Source: CAXPZW01 sp964221845
GTDB taxonomy: Bacteria; Bacteroidota; Bacteroidia; Flavobacteriales_D; Sanyastnellaceae
DNA: 64,000 nt
Direction of reading: 5' to 3'
NCBI GenBank assembly: GCA_964221845.1
Contig: CAXPZW010000012.1
Coordinates: 124,001-188,000, forward strand
Part shown: one piece after another, positions 16,054 through 24,695 of the stretch
Position numbering within the stretch: the stretch's first letter is position 1
Layout: every line of letters begins with the position of its first letter
The notes under the pieces: model-generated
What the model was told of the DNA's origin: nothing
What the model saw: only the letters and a program-made list of their open reading frames with translations
The model's database searches: none
Program-made: the position numbers and the translations under genes

Positions 16054-17079
16054 TTACTCGCGCATCAGGAACTGGAATTTGTCGATGTTCTTCAGGGCGA
16101 TGTTGGTGCCCCGAGCCACCGCGCGCAACGGGTCTTCGGCCACGTGCACAGGCAGTTTGGTCTTCATCGAAATTCGCTTGTCCAACCCGCGCAGCAATGC
16201 ACCACCACCCGCCAGGTAAATACCCGTGCGGTAGATGTCGGCAGAAAGTTCAGGCGGGGTGTTCTCCAAACAGCTCAGGATGGCCTCCTCGATTTTGGAG
16301 ATGGACTTGTCGAGTGCGTGGGCGATCTCGGTGTAGGTCACGTTGATCTCTTTGGGAATACCGGTCATCAAATCGCGACCGCGCACGGCGTAATCCTCGG
16401 GCGGGTTCTCCAACTCGCTCATGGCCGAACCGACCTCGATTTTGATTTGCTCTGCGGTACGCTCACCCACCAAGATGTTGTGTTGGCGGCGCATGTATTC
16501 CTCAATGTCTTGGGTGAATTCATCACCTGCTACACGGATGTTCTTGTCGGTCACGATGCCGCCCAGGGCGATCACCGCAATTTCCGAAGTACCCCCACCG
16601 ATGTCGATGATCATGTTACCCATGGGCTCCTCCACATCGATGCCAATACCGATGGCCGCCGCCATGGGCTCGTGGATGAGGTAGACCTCCTTGGCACCTG
16701 CGTGCTCAGCGCTGTCCTTTACCGCGCGCTTTTCCACCTCGGTGATGCCTGAGGGAATGCAGATCACCATGCGCAGCGACGGGGCAAACATGCGCTTGCC
16801 GTCGTTGATCATTTTGATCATCCCCTTGATCATGTGTTCGGCAGATTGGAAGTCTGCGATCACACCGTCCTTCAGGGGGCGGATGGTCTTGATGTTCTCG
16901 TGGGTCTTCCCATGCATTTGCTGCGCCTTGCGACCGATGGCCACGGTTTTGCCCGTGGTGCGGTCCTTGGCAACAATGGAGGGTTCGTCCACCACGACTT
17001 TATCGTTGTGGTAAATCAGGGTGTTGGCCGTGCCGAGGTCGATGGCCAATTCTTGCGTGAGAAAACTAAACAGACCCAT
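16054..17079 (-). CDS. mreB: Actin-like rod shape protein MreB
   Basis: A 341-residue bacterial actin. The start MGLFSFLTQELAIDLG fits the family, and the frame upstream of it is untranslated leader. Nucleotide-binding motifs are AIDLGTANT near residue 11, IDIGGGTSEIAV near residue 162, and AGGGALLRGLD near residue 290. MreB filaments position elongation-specific wall synthesis. It is the first gene of mreB-mreC-mreD-mrdA-rodA and is preceded by an exact TAATTTTG element about 42 nt upstream. Confidence 0.97.
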   Translation of the reverse strand: MGLFSFLTQELAIDLGTANTLIYHNDKVVVDEPSIVAKDRTTGKTVAIGRKAQQMHGKTHENIKTIRPLKDGVIADFQSAEHMIKGMIKMINDGKRMFAPSLRMVICIPSGITEVEKRAVKDSAEHAGAKEVYLIHEPMAAAIGIGIDVEEPMGNMIIDIGGGTSEIAVIALGGIVTDKNIRVAGDEFTQDIEEYMRRQHNILVGERTAEQIKIEVGSAMSELENPPEDYAVRGRDLMTGIPKEINVTYTEIAHALDKSISKIEEAILSCLENTPPELSADIYRTGIYLAGGGALLRGLDKRISMKTKLPVHVAEDPLRAVARGTNIALKNIDKFQFLMRE

Positions 17080-17120
17080 ATGGGCGAGCAGGTTCGGTAG
17101 GGTGAAACTTCCGTGTCTTC

Positions 17121-17128
17121 CAAAATTA
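17121..17128 (-). promoter_or_regulatory. Bacteroidota -7 element for the mre operon
   Basis: TAATTTTG on the minus strand matches TAnnTTTG exactly, 41 nt before the mreB ATG. A CTTG lies roughly 20 nt upstream and could serve as a weak -33 element. Confidence 0.6.
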
Positions 17129-17196
17129 ACCAATCAAGCGGCAAGGTTTTCCGGGGCAAACGGCGACATACCAACAGTGCCCGAAAATTTGCAGCA

Positions 17197-18726
17197 TCAG
17201 TGGCGGAAGTGGCGGTTTCCGGTGAAGTACATCGCCAATCCGCGTTCGTTGCAGAAGTCGATGCTCAACTGGTCCTTGATGCTTCCGCCCGGCTGTACAA
17301 CCGAGGTGATGCCCGCGTCAGCCGCGAGTTCCACGCAGTCGGGGAAGGGAAAGAAGGCATCCGATGCCATGGCCGCACCCTGGAGGTCAAACCCAAATTT
17401 CTGGGCTTTCTCGATGGCTTGGCGGCAGGCGTCTACGCGTGAAGTTTGGCCGGTGCCGCTGGCCAACAACTGTCCGTTTTTGGCAAAAACGATGGTGTTG
17501 CTCTTGGTGTGCTTGACCAATTTGTTGGCAAATACCAGGTCTTGCAAGCCGGCCTCGTCGGCGGCCGAATTGGTCACGCGGTTGAAGTCGGTGCTGGCTT
17601 CCATGAGCGCATCGCGGTCCTGGGCGAGCACGCCGTTGAGGATGGTGCGGTAGGTGGTGTTCGGAAGTGGCACTTCCTTTTGCACCAGCAAAACGCGGTT
17701 TTTCTTGCCCTGGAGCAGTTTCTGCGCATCGGCGTCGAAGGCCGGTGCAATCACCACTTCGCAGAACAGCTCGTGCACCTGCTCGGCGGTCGCCAAATCA
17801 ATCGGGCGGTTGGCAATCAAAATGCCACCGAAGGCCGATACCGGATCGCCTGCAAGCGCATCGGCGTATGCTTGTGCTAGGGTGTCGCGAGTGGCCAGGC
17901 CGCACGCGTTGTTGTGCTTGAGGATGGCGAAGGTGGGGTCCGCGTCCTGGAACTCGGCCATGAGCTGGACAGCAGCGTCTACATCCAGCAGGTTATTGTA
18001 GCTCAGTTGCTTGCCGTGCAGTTGGGTAAAGAGTGCATCCAAATCGCCATAGAAGACGCCTTTTTGATGCGGGTTCTCGCCGTAGCGCAGGGTTTTGCCT
18101 GGGGCCAAGCTGGCGCGGAAGGCGGTGTTGTCTTCTGCGTCAAAGTAGCTGAAGATGTGGCTGTCGTAGTGCGAGCTCTGCGCAAAGGCATCGCGGGCAA
18201 ACTGACGGCGGGTTTCCAAGTCGGTATGGCCCGCGCCGCTGTTGAGCACCTCCAACAGGTGTTCGTAGTGGTTGCGTGAAGGCACAATCACCACATCGCG
18301 GAAATTCTTGGCCGCAGCGCGGATCAGCGCAATGCCGCCGATGTCGATCTTCTCAATGATTTCTTCGTGGGTGCCGCCTGCAGCAACGGTGTCCTCAAAC
18401 GGGTACAGGTCCACAATCACCAGGTCGATGCTGGGAATGTCGTACTCGGCCACTTGAGCCACATCGCCTTCCAGCTCACGGCGTGAGAGGATGCCGCCAA
18501 ACACCTTGGGGTGCAGGGTTTTTACACGACCACCCAGGATACTTGGGTAGGTGGTGAGGTCCTCCACGGGAATCACAGGCAAGCCCAAGTCCTCTAGGAA
18601 CTTTTGGGTGCCGCCTGTGCTGTATAGGGTCACGCCCAACTCGTCGAGTTTGCGGGCAATGGGTTCGAGTCCGTCTTTGTGGTAGACGCTCAACAAGGCG
18701 CCTTTGATCTGCTTGGTACCGTTCAT
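17197..18726 (-). CDS. purH: Bifunctional AICAR transformylase/IMP cyclohydrolase
   Basis: A 509-residue PurH that catalyses the last two steps of IMP synthesis. The N-terminal MGS-like cyclohydrolase domain runs to about residue 195, and the AICAR formyltransferase domain holds the KHNNACGLA block near residue 260 and GGSIKDQLSID near the C-terminus. The start MNGTKQIKGALLSVYHKDG fits the family, and the 11 extra upstream codons overlap the promoter. It is monocistronic, with an exact TACTTTTG element 20 nt upstream. Confidence 0.97.
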   Translation of the reverse strand: MNGTKQIKGALLSVYHKDGLEPIARKLDELGVTLYSTGGTQKFLEDLGLPVIPVEDLTTYPSILGGRVKTLHPKVFGGILSRRELEGDVAQVAEYDIPSIDLVIVDLYPFEDTVAAGGTHEEIIEKIDIGGIALIRAAAKNFRDVVIVPSRNHYEHLLEVLNSGAGHTDLETRRQFARDAFAQSSHYDSHIFSYFDAEDNTAFRASLAPGKTLRYGENPHQKGVFYGDLDALFTQLHGKQLSYNNLLDVDAAVQLMAEFQDADPTFAILKHNNACGLATRDTLAQAYADALAGDPVSAFGGILIANRPIDLATAEQVHELFCEVVIAPAFDADAQKLLQGKKNRVLLVQKEVPLPNTTYRTILNGVLAQDRDALMEASTDFNRVTNSAADEAGLQDLVFANKLVKHTKSNTIVFAKNGQLLASGTGQTSRVDACRQAIEKAQKFGFDLQGAAMASDAFFPFPDCVELAADAGITSVVQPGGSIKDQLSIDFCNERGLAMYFTGNRHFRH

Positions 18727-18745
18727 GGTCGAAGAATGAAGGGCG

Positions 18746-18753
18746 CAAAAGTA
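18746..18753 (-). promoter_or_regulatory. Bacteroidota -7 element for purH
   Basis: TACTTTTG on the minus strand is an exact TAnnTTTG match, 19 nt before the purH start codon. Confidence 0.6.
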
Positions 18754-18911
18754 CCCCATTCAAGCCGAAAAACCCGCTGTCTACGGGGCTTTGGTGACAG
18801 GCTGTGAATAACTCCAATCCGCTGAGCCGTTGGGTTCTGGGGTTAAATCATCCCAACACCAACGGCACGCCGCAACTGAACATTTACCTTCGTGTCCTCA
18901 CCACAGTTCCC

Positions 18912-20159
18912 ATGCGCCTGCGCCTCGTCCGAGAATCCGCCGAATTTGCCTACCGCGCTTTGCGCGCCAACCTGCTGCGTACCGTGCTTTCGCTACTCGG
19001 GGTGACGGTGGGTATTTTCTGCATCGTGGGTGTGTCGTCCTTCTTTGACAGCATTGAAGGCAGTTTGGAGGACAGTTTCTCCATGATTGGCGACGATTTG
19101 CTCTTTGTCCAAAAGTGGCCCATGGGCCCCGAAGAGGGCGACGAGGAGTACGCTTGGTGGAAATACATGTCGCGCCGCAACCCAAGGGTTCAGGACGCCG
19201 ATTTGCTCCAACAACGCTTGCAAACTGCCGAAGCAGTCGCCTTCCAAGTCAAAACCTGGAAAACGGTCGAATACCGCAACAACAACCTGGAAAACGTATT
19301 GGTCAACGGGGTCTCGTACCCCTTCAACCAAGCCATTGCCGTGGATCTTGAAGACGGCCGGTGGTTCACCCAAAACGAATGCAACAGCGGTGCACCCTTG
19401 GCCATCATCGGTGTCAACGTCGCCGAAGGACTGTTTGGTAGCGAATCGCCCATCGGACGCAAAATCAAAGTGGGTGGGCTCAAAACCGAGATCATTGGCC
19501 TGATCAAACGCGAAGGCAACGGCCTGCTTCCCGAGAGTCTGGACGATGTGGTCATGGTCAACATCAACATGGCCCGCCGCTTGGTGGACTTGCGCAACGC
19601 CCAAAAGGTGGGCATCACCGTCAAAGCCCGCGAAGGCACCGACGTACGCGAAACCAAAGACGAACTCATCGGCACATTGCGCGCCATCCGCGGGGTAAAA
19701 CCCGGTCAGGACAACGACTTTTCGGTCATGGAGGCCAGCGCCATTCTGGATGCCATCGGCAGCATCTTTGGCGTGGTGGATGTGGTGGCTTTGATCTTGG
19801 GAAGTTTCGCCCTGTTGGTAGGCGGCTTTGGCGTGCTCAACATCATGTTTGTGTCGGTACGCGAACGCACGCCACTCATTGGCATTCAAAAAGCGCTGGG
19901 TGCGCGCAATGCCTTCATCCGAAACCAATTCCTGATGGAGTCGGTGTTTCTCTGCATGATTGGAGCGTTGGTGGCGCTGGTGCTCTTGTGGATCTTGATG
20001 ATGATCGGAGCAGCAGCCACGGGATTGGACTTGGCTCTGTCGCTGGGCAACGTGTTGTACGGCGTGGTGATTGCCACGGTCCTCGGGCTGCTCGCAGGGT
20101 ACCTGCCGGCCCGTCGCGCCAGCCGGATGAACCCGGTGGACGCCATGCGCTTCAAGTAA
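18912..20159 (+). CDS. ABC transporter permease, MacB/FtsX family
   Basis: A 415-residue permease with an N-terminal membrane helix (LLRTVLSLLGVTVGIFCIV), a long periplasmic MacB-type domain, and three C-terminal helices. The cytoplasmic coupling segment RERTPLIGIQKALGARN near residue 320 precedes the last two helices. Such permeases work with a separate ATPase in extrusion or mechanotransmission. No ATPase or membrane-fusion gene is adjacent. The start ATG is preceded by TACCTTCG, a one-off variant of the promoter consensus. Substrate is unknown. Confidence 0.85.
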   Translation: MRLRLVRESAEFAYRALRANLLRTVLSLLGVTVGIFCIVGVSSFFDSIEGSLEDSFSMIGDDLLFVQKWPMGPEEGDEEYAWWKYMSRRNPRVQDADLLQQRLQTAEAVAFQVKTWKTVEYRNNNLENVLVNGVSYPFNQAIAVDLEDGRWFTQNECNSGAPLAIIGVNVAEGLFGSESPIGRKIKVGGLKTEIIGLIKREGNGLLPESLDDVVMVNINMARRLVDLRNAQKVGITVKAREGTDVRETKDELIGTLRAIRGVKPGQDNDFSVMEASAILDAIGSIFGVVDVVALILGSFALLVGGFGVLNIMFVSVRERTPLIGIQKALGARNAFIRNQFLMESVFLCMIGALVALVLLWILMMIGAAATGLDLALSLGNVLYGVVIATVLGLLAGYLPARRASRMNPVDAMRFK

Positions 20160-20160
20160 T

Positions 20161-20259
20161 CTAGAAGCCAAATACGCCCAGGGCGCTCACCACAATGATG
20201 AGTGACACCACAAGGGCTTCGAAAATGTCTGGGCTCAGGCCCGGTCCGCGTAAATCCAT
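20161..20259 (-). CDS. Putative 32-residue single-pass membrane peptide
   Basis: A short ORF from ATG 20259 to TAG at 20161 encodes MDLRGPGLSPDIFEAL, followed by a continuous hydrophobic helix (VVSLIIVVSALGVFGF). The layout is like many small bacterial membrane proteins. It faces the permease stop, which is 1 nt away, and lies across the 20317-20345 terminator from the next gene. No family is recognised; it may be chance. Confidence 0.35.
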   Translation of the reverse strand: MDLRGPGLSPDIFEALVVSLIIVVSALGVFGF

Positions 20260-20316
20260 GGTGATCGATTTCTGCCTTTTCCTACGAGGACCTTGGCTGC
20301 AAAGTTTCGCGCACAA

Positions 20317-20345
20317 AAAAACCGCTCGGGTCAGGAGCGGTTTTT
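20317..20345. terminator. Bidirectional terminator
   Basis: AAAAACCGCTC and GAGCGGTTTTT form a long stem with A- and T-runs on both sides, so it can work in either direction. It lies just after the stop of the outer-membrane protein gene on the minus strand. Confidence 0.85.
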
Positions 20346-20388
20346 GGGATGGGTGCCCGCTTGGGAGTGCGGGACTTGAGATGGGCCG

Positions 20389-21141
20389 TTAAAATTCGAA
20401 CGAGAGTCCCAGCGCATAGGTGTACATGCTGGTGCGTGATTCTCGCATGTCGTAGGTAAAGCTGCCGTCGGCGGCAATGGCAATGCTCTCGGCGTCCACA
20501 AATTCAGCGCGTCCGCCGTGCAGGCGTTCGTAGCGGGCTTCCAGCATGACCGCACGATTGAGGCGGATCTTGAGTCCAGCGGCCCAGCCGTAACTCAGGG
20601 CAGCGCTGCTTTCTTCGCGGTTGGATTCCACCACCTCACGGTAGCCGTCGTATTTTTCTTGGATTTGACTCTTCAGCACAAAGTGCTTGGCGCCCAGCAT
20701 CAAATCGCCGTAAGGCTGGAGGGCGCCGGCAAATGGCTTGAGTCGGGCCACGCCGTGGTACTGGTACATGTTGCCTCGTACGCGCAAGCGGCCGTCTTGG
20801 ATGATGGAGTTGTTCTGGTCGTCCATGCCCAAATCCCAGGTCACATCCTGGTGTTCGCGGCCGATGCCGGCCCAGGCAAACTGCACGCCCCACTCCAGTG
20901 GAGAGCGGCCTTGGTTGGCCAGGAACGCGCCGGAGAACCCTACCGCAGTGCGGTCCAGTTCTCGTGCAAACTCACCCACCGGGGTGCCTACTTGCAACTG
21001 GGCGCTCAGTGAAGGCGCGCGGTTGTTGCTGAACTGACGGTTGTTGCGTCCGTTACGGTCCCAATTGTTGTCTCCGCGACGTTGGGCATCGACGAAGGTG
21101 ACCGAGAGCAGGCAGAGGAGGATGAGTGTAAATCGTTTCAT
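20389..21141 (-). CDS. Outer-membrane beta-barrel protein
   Basis: A 250-residue protein with signal peptide MKRFTLILLCLLSVTFVDA, then a short Arg/Asn-rich linker (near residues 22-45) and alternating amphipathic strands. The last residues, LGLSFEF, end in Phe, the usual BamA recognition residue of outer-membrane barrels. The start at 21141 is chosen because it begins the signal peptide. No specific family is recognised; the length would suit a barrel of eight to ten strands. Confidence 0.65.
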   Translation of the reverse strand: MKRFTLILLCLLSVTFVDAQRRGDNNWDRNGRNNRQFSNNRAPSLSAQLQVGTPVGEFARELDRTAVGFSGAFLANQGRSPLEWGVQFAWAGIGREHQDVTWDLGMDDQNNSIIQDGRLRVRGNMYQYHGVARLKPFAGALQPYGDLMLGAKHFVLKSQIQEKYDGYREVVESNREESSAALSYGWAAGLKIRLNRAVMLEARYERLHGGRAEFVDAESIAIAADGSFTYDMRESRTSMYTYALGLSFEF

Positions 21142-21242
21142 GGCGCAGCGTTTGACACCGGTGGCAAAACAAACCACGTGCCACGATACGAACGCCCCGA
21201 ACCAAAGTCACATCGTTCGGTCAGAAATTCTCAAACGGATGA

Positions 21243-22730
21243 TCAACGGGCCTTGTAGGCGGCCTCGATGGCTTGGCACAGCTGGCCAATGGCAAACGGC
21301 TTGGCAATGAACCCGGTCATTCCGGCCTCGGCGCAGGCCTGACGAGAGGTGTCGCTCACGTTGGCGGTCAAGGGCACAATGGTCGGGGTCTGGCCGGTGG
21401 CCAAGATGCGTTTGGCGGCTTCCACACCGTCCGCGTTGGGCATGTGTAAATCCATGAAAATCAGGTCGAAACCTTGTTGGTTGGCCAAATCGATGGCCTC
21501 TTGACCGTCTTGGGCCAAGGTGAGGTTACACCCCAATTTTTCAAGCATGAACACCACCAGTTTTTGGTTCACCGGATTGTCCTCGGCCACCAAAATGCGG
21601 GTGGGGAATTTGCGGGCAAAATCAGGGGTGTACAGGTGGCGGGTAGACCCTTCGAGTGGCCCCGATGAGGCCTGGTCTGAGGTCAGCTCGAACCGGTAGG
21701 TCAGCTTGAGCACATTTTTCGCAACGCGGGTTTCCCAGCCTTGGTCTACCATGCGGTGCAGGGCTTGTCCGAGCAGGAGTTGCCACCACGCGGTGTCTTC
21801 GAGTTCGGGGTCGAGCTCGGCGTTGGGGGGTGCGTAAACGGCCCGTTTGAGCGTGTCTGCCCAGTAGTTGATCTCAAAGCGCAAGTGCAGCGCTCCGCGG
21901 TCTTGTTCTCGGGTGGTTTCGACCTCCCATTGGAGTTCCATCGGGTCGCAGGTGCGGGCCAGGATGTCGGTGAAGGCTTCCAGGCTTTCGGTGGGGATCC
22001 AGGCGTCGTTCACCTGCATCCAGGTCATGCTGCCTGCGGCAAAGCGCTCGTGTAGGACGCGGTAAATGTCGGCGCGGTTGGCGGCGGCCATTGTGTTGGC
22101 GCTGCAGCGGTGCAGCAGTCCCAAATCGGTGAGGCGTGAAGTGGCCTTGAAGGCTTGGGCCTTGGGTTCGGCCAAGGCCTCGGTGGTGGTTTCCAGGTTT
22201 TGGATCAGCGCGTTGCGCTCGGTTTGCCAGGCGTGGGAACGCGAGGCAATCATCCACAAGGTCAGCAGCACCAGCGAAAGTGAAATGCCGCCTTCCACCC
22301 AAGTAAAGTCTACCATCCCCACGCGCACCAGTCGGATCACATAGATCGAGGCGATGCACGAGATGGTCAAAAAGTTACGCACCGTGCGTTCGGCGTCGGT
22401 GCCTTGGAGGATTTGCAAGATGGCTACTTACAGCAGCAAGGTGCCAAAATCGATCCCCGGCGAAAAGGCCGGGTGGATGATCAAAAAGAACAGGGCCGAT
22501 ATCAGCAGGCTTTGGTGGGTAAACCGCTGGCGCTTCGCCGAGAAGGTGAAACCCAGTGCAAACAGACCAGCGGTGGCCACCACGACGCCAAAATCGCCTT
22601 TGGTGAACGCACCGCGCAGGGCCCAAAACGAAAGCAGGGCCAAGAATGCACCCAGAAACGCAGGGATGCGCCAGCTGGTGCGGGAATTGGTCAACCAGTT
22701 TACCAGGGTGGGGGCGGTGGTGGGATTCAT
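21243..22730 (-). pseudogene. Membrane-anchored receiver protein, split by an in-frame stop
   Basis: Two open segments in the same frame (22428-22730 and 21243-22418) are separated by TAA at 22428-22430. The first has three to four membrane helices. The second continues with two more helices, a central region that looks like a histidine kinase stripped of H, N and G boxes, and an intact C-terminal receiver. The receiver has acidic EDN, phospho-acceptor in FMDLHMPNADG, Thr in LTANV and Lys in KPF. Read through, the product would be about 495 residues. The 5' end overlaps the upstream Hpt gene (ATGA). Restart at a TTG (22418) is possible, so a truncated receiver protein could still be made. Confidence 0.65.
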
Positions 22731-23086
22731 GACTTGGGGGTGTTGGTGTATCTGCTCCGCAGGTCGCGGGCCACTTCCATCAAGGCTTCGGCCACGGTGC
22801 GCACTTGTGCCGGCAAGTGATCGAGGTCTTGCCGGGTGCGGGCGTTGGATTCCAATGCGTGTAGCACCTCTCGGATGCTGTTGATGCTGTAGACATCCAC
22901 ACTGGTTTTCATGCGGTGCGCCGCTTGGAACACCGCGTCGTAGTCTTGTTTGCGCGCGCCTTCCACCAAACGGGGCAGGTCGGTGCCGATGGTCTGCTTC
23001 AGAAAAGAGCGGTTGAACCGGTCCATGACTTCCGCGTTGTTCGAGGTGAGCGCGGCGAGTTTATGTAGGGTGTAAAGGGGGCTCAT
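22727..23086 (-). CDS. Hpt domain phosphotransfer protein
   Basis: A 119-residue helical protein with the Hpt core QAAHRMKTSVDVYSI near residue 56, in which His is the expected phosphate acceptor and the K/R-rich turn follows. Hpt proteins shuttle phosphate between receiver domains. It begins 1 nt after the preceding Hpt-like gene and its stop overlaps the start of the receiver gene, so the three form one transcription unit. The partner kinase is not in this cluster. Confidence 0.65.
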   Translation of the reverse strand: MSPLYTLHKLAALTSNNAEVMDRFNRSFLKQTIGTDLPRLVEGARKQDYDAVFQAAHRMKTSVDVYSINSIREVLHALESNARTRQDLDHLPAQVRTVAEALMEVARDLRSRYTNTPKS

Positions 23087-23087
23087 A

Positions 23088-23453
23088 TCAGTCCATCAGG
23101 GTGATGACCAATTTGTAATCCTGGATCATCTGGCGCTTGACTTCGCGCAAGTGGTCTTTGATGCGATTGATGATGGGGCCGATGGCCTCAAAACTCGCGT
23201 TGTCCTGAAGCACCTCTTCGATCTTGGTCAAATCGCGTTGGATGCTGTGCACGCCATACATCGACAGCGAAAAGCGCAGCTTGTATGCCATTTTCTTGGT
23301 CATGTCTGCCTCTTTGGAGGCGTATGAGCGTTGGAGTCGTCCCAGGTCGCGGTCCATCGTGTGGTTCACAAACTCTTGGATGTACATGGGAATCTCTTTG
23401 TCATCGTTGACGATGCGCTTGAGCTGTTCGGTGTCGTAAAGTTTTGCTTCCAT
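23088..23453 (-). CDS. Hpt-like protein with Tyr in place of the acceptor His
   Basis: This 121-residue all-helical protein looks paralogous to its neighbour: MAYKLRFSLSMYGVHSI near residue 56 lines up with AAHRMKTSVDVYSINSI. The residue at the acceptor His position is Tyr, so phosphotransfer by the classical route should be impossible. It may serve as a non-phosphorylatable binding partner or competitor. It is first in the unit, and a 23493-23515 hairpin lies in its upstream region. Confidence 0.55.
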   Translation of the reverse strand: MEAKLYDTEQLKRIVNDDKEIPMYIQEFVNHTMDRDLGRLQRSYASKEADMTKKMAYKLRFSLSMYGVHSIQRDLTKIEEVLQDNASFEAIGPIINRIKDHLREVKRQMIQDYKLVITLMD

Positions 23454-23789
23454 AATTGGGTGGCCAGGGGCTCAAGGAGAGGAGAGAAGAAAGGGACGGC
23501 TTTCCGTCCCTTTCATACCTAACTTGAACTATTCAACCTCACAAATAATCAACCTCTATCTGTGATTCGGGAAACCGTTGCAGCGGCTTCCGAGACAAAC
23601 GTACGGTCACATCAAGGGCGGGTTCGTCAGGCCCGGTACCAAGCCGTTGTGGTATTTTGGCTGTTCTCGCATCAACTTTTGCGCACACGCTGTAGGCTGA
23701 ATCCTACAGCGTTGTCGGCCATTTCTGTCGCGATTCAATGATGAAAGTCACCTTTGGTTTCAAACGGCGGTTTAACTTCGACCCATCAA
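23454..23789. other. Intergenic region between divergent genes
   Basis: This gap separates the minus-strand phosphorelay cluster from plus-strand rfbD. It contains hairpin AAAGGGACGG/CCGTCCCTTT at 23493-23515 and hairpin CGCTGTAGG/CCTACAGCG near 23689-23712. A TTTG at 23753 followed by TAACTTCG at 23773-23780 could be an imperfect promoter for rfbD. No convincing gene was seen; a 35-codon ORF from 23739 overlaps the rfbD start and looks accidental. Confidence 0.4.
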
Positions 23790-24695
23790 ATGAACATTGG
23801 GTTAGGAAATACGCTCGTGTTGGGTGCCTCCGGGCAGCTCGGTAGCGCCTTCAAATCCGCGTGGGGTAGACCTGCCCACGTGCGGTATTGCGGGCGCGAT
23901 GAGGTGGACGTACTCGACTACGATGCCTTGGAAACCACCCTCACCGAGTGCGCCCCTGCGGTGGTGATCAACTGTTCCGGTTACACGGCCGTGGACGAGG
24001 CTGAGTCAGAACCCGATGCAGCCCTCGCCTTGAACGCTGAGGCGCCTGAGCGCATCGCCCGCTTGTGCAAACAAGTGGGTGCTACCCTGGTCCATTTCTC
24101 CACCGACTACGTGTTTGGAGGATCCCACCCGGGCCGCCCCTACCGCGAAAGCGATGCCCCAGATCCGGCTTCTGTATATGGCCGCACCAAACTCGAAGGC
24201 GAACGCCGTGTATTGGCCACGGGATGTGCCTGTTGGATCCTACGCGTGTCGTGGTTGTATTCCCAATTCGGGAAGAACTTCCTGCTCACGATGGAGCGTC
24301 TTGCGCAAGAACACGGGCGCCTGCGCGTGGTGAACGATCAAGTGGCCTCCCCGACTTGGGCAGGAGATGTCGTGTGGGCTGTTACCCAACTCTTGCAAAA
24401 CGGAGGAGCCCCTGCTGGTTTGGTGCATTTCACCAACCGCGGCGTGGCCTCGTGGTACGACTTTGCCACCGAGATCGTTCGCCAGCGTGGCTGGGAAGTA
24501 CCGGTGGAGCCTGTGCCCACCACGACTTTTCCCACACCGGCCCAGCGACCGGTGTTTTCTAAACTTGATACCACTGCTTTTTTTCATACCATTGGGCGCC
24601 AGCCGAATCACTGGAAATCCGCGTTGACCAACTGCAACGCCCAGCGATTTGGCACCCCACGACAAACTGAACAACTAAACACCACAGGATCATGA
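23790..24695 (+). CDS. rfbD: dTDP-4-dehydrorhamnose reductase
   Basis: A 301-residue short-chain dehydrogenase of the RmlD family, which reduces dTDP-4-keto-L-rhamnose to dTDP-L-rhamnose for surface polysaccharide. It has the Rossmann motif GASGQLGSAF near residue 13, STDYVFGG near residue 105, and the catalytic YGRTKLEGE (YxxxK). The other rml genes are not nearby. Its TGA overlaps the start of the phosphoglucomutase gene (ATGA), so sugar-nucleotide supply is coupled. Confidence 0.9.
   Translation: MNIGLGNTLVLGASGQLGSAFKSAWGRPAHVRYCGRDEVDVLDYDALETTLTECAPAVVINCSGYTAVDEAESEPDAALALNAEAPERIARLCKQVGATLVHFSTDYVFGGSHPGRPYRESDAPDPASVYGRTKLEGERRVLATGCACWILRVSWLYSQFGKNFLLTMERLAQEHGRLRVVNDQVASPTWAGDVVWAVTQLLQNGGAPAGLVHFTNRGVASWYDFATEIVRQRGWEVPVEPVPTTTFPTPAQRPVFSKLDTTAFFHTIGRQPNHWKSALTNCNAQRFGTPRQTEQLNTTGS

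Noticed and set aside
18993..20171. 392-codon minus-strand open frame across the ABC permease
   Set aside because: It is the antisense of a clear permease and is rich in His and Gln, as expected of a mirror frame.
23739..23846. 35-codon ORF overlapping the rfbD start
   Set aside because: It runs out of frame through the rfbD Rossmann motif and has no conserved features.
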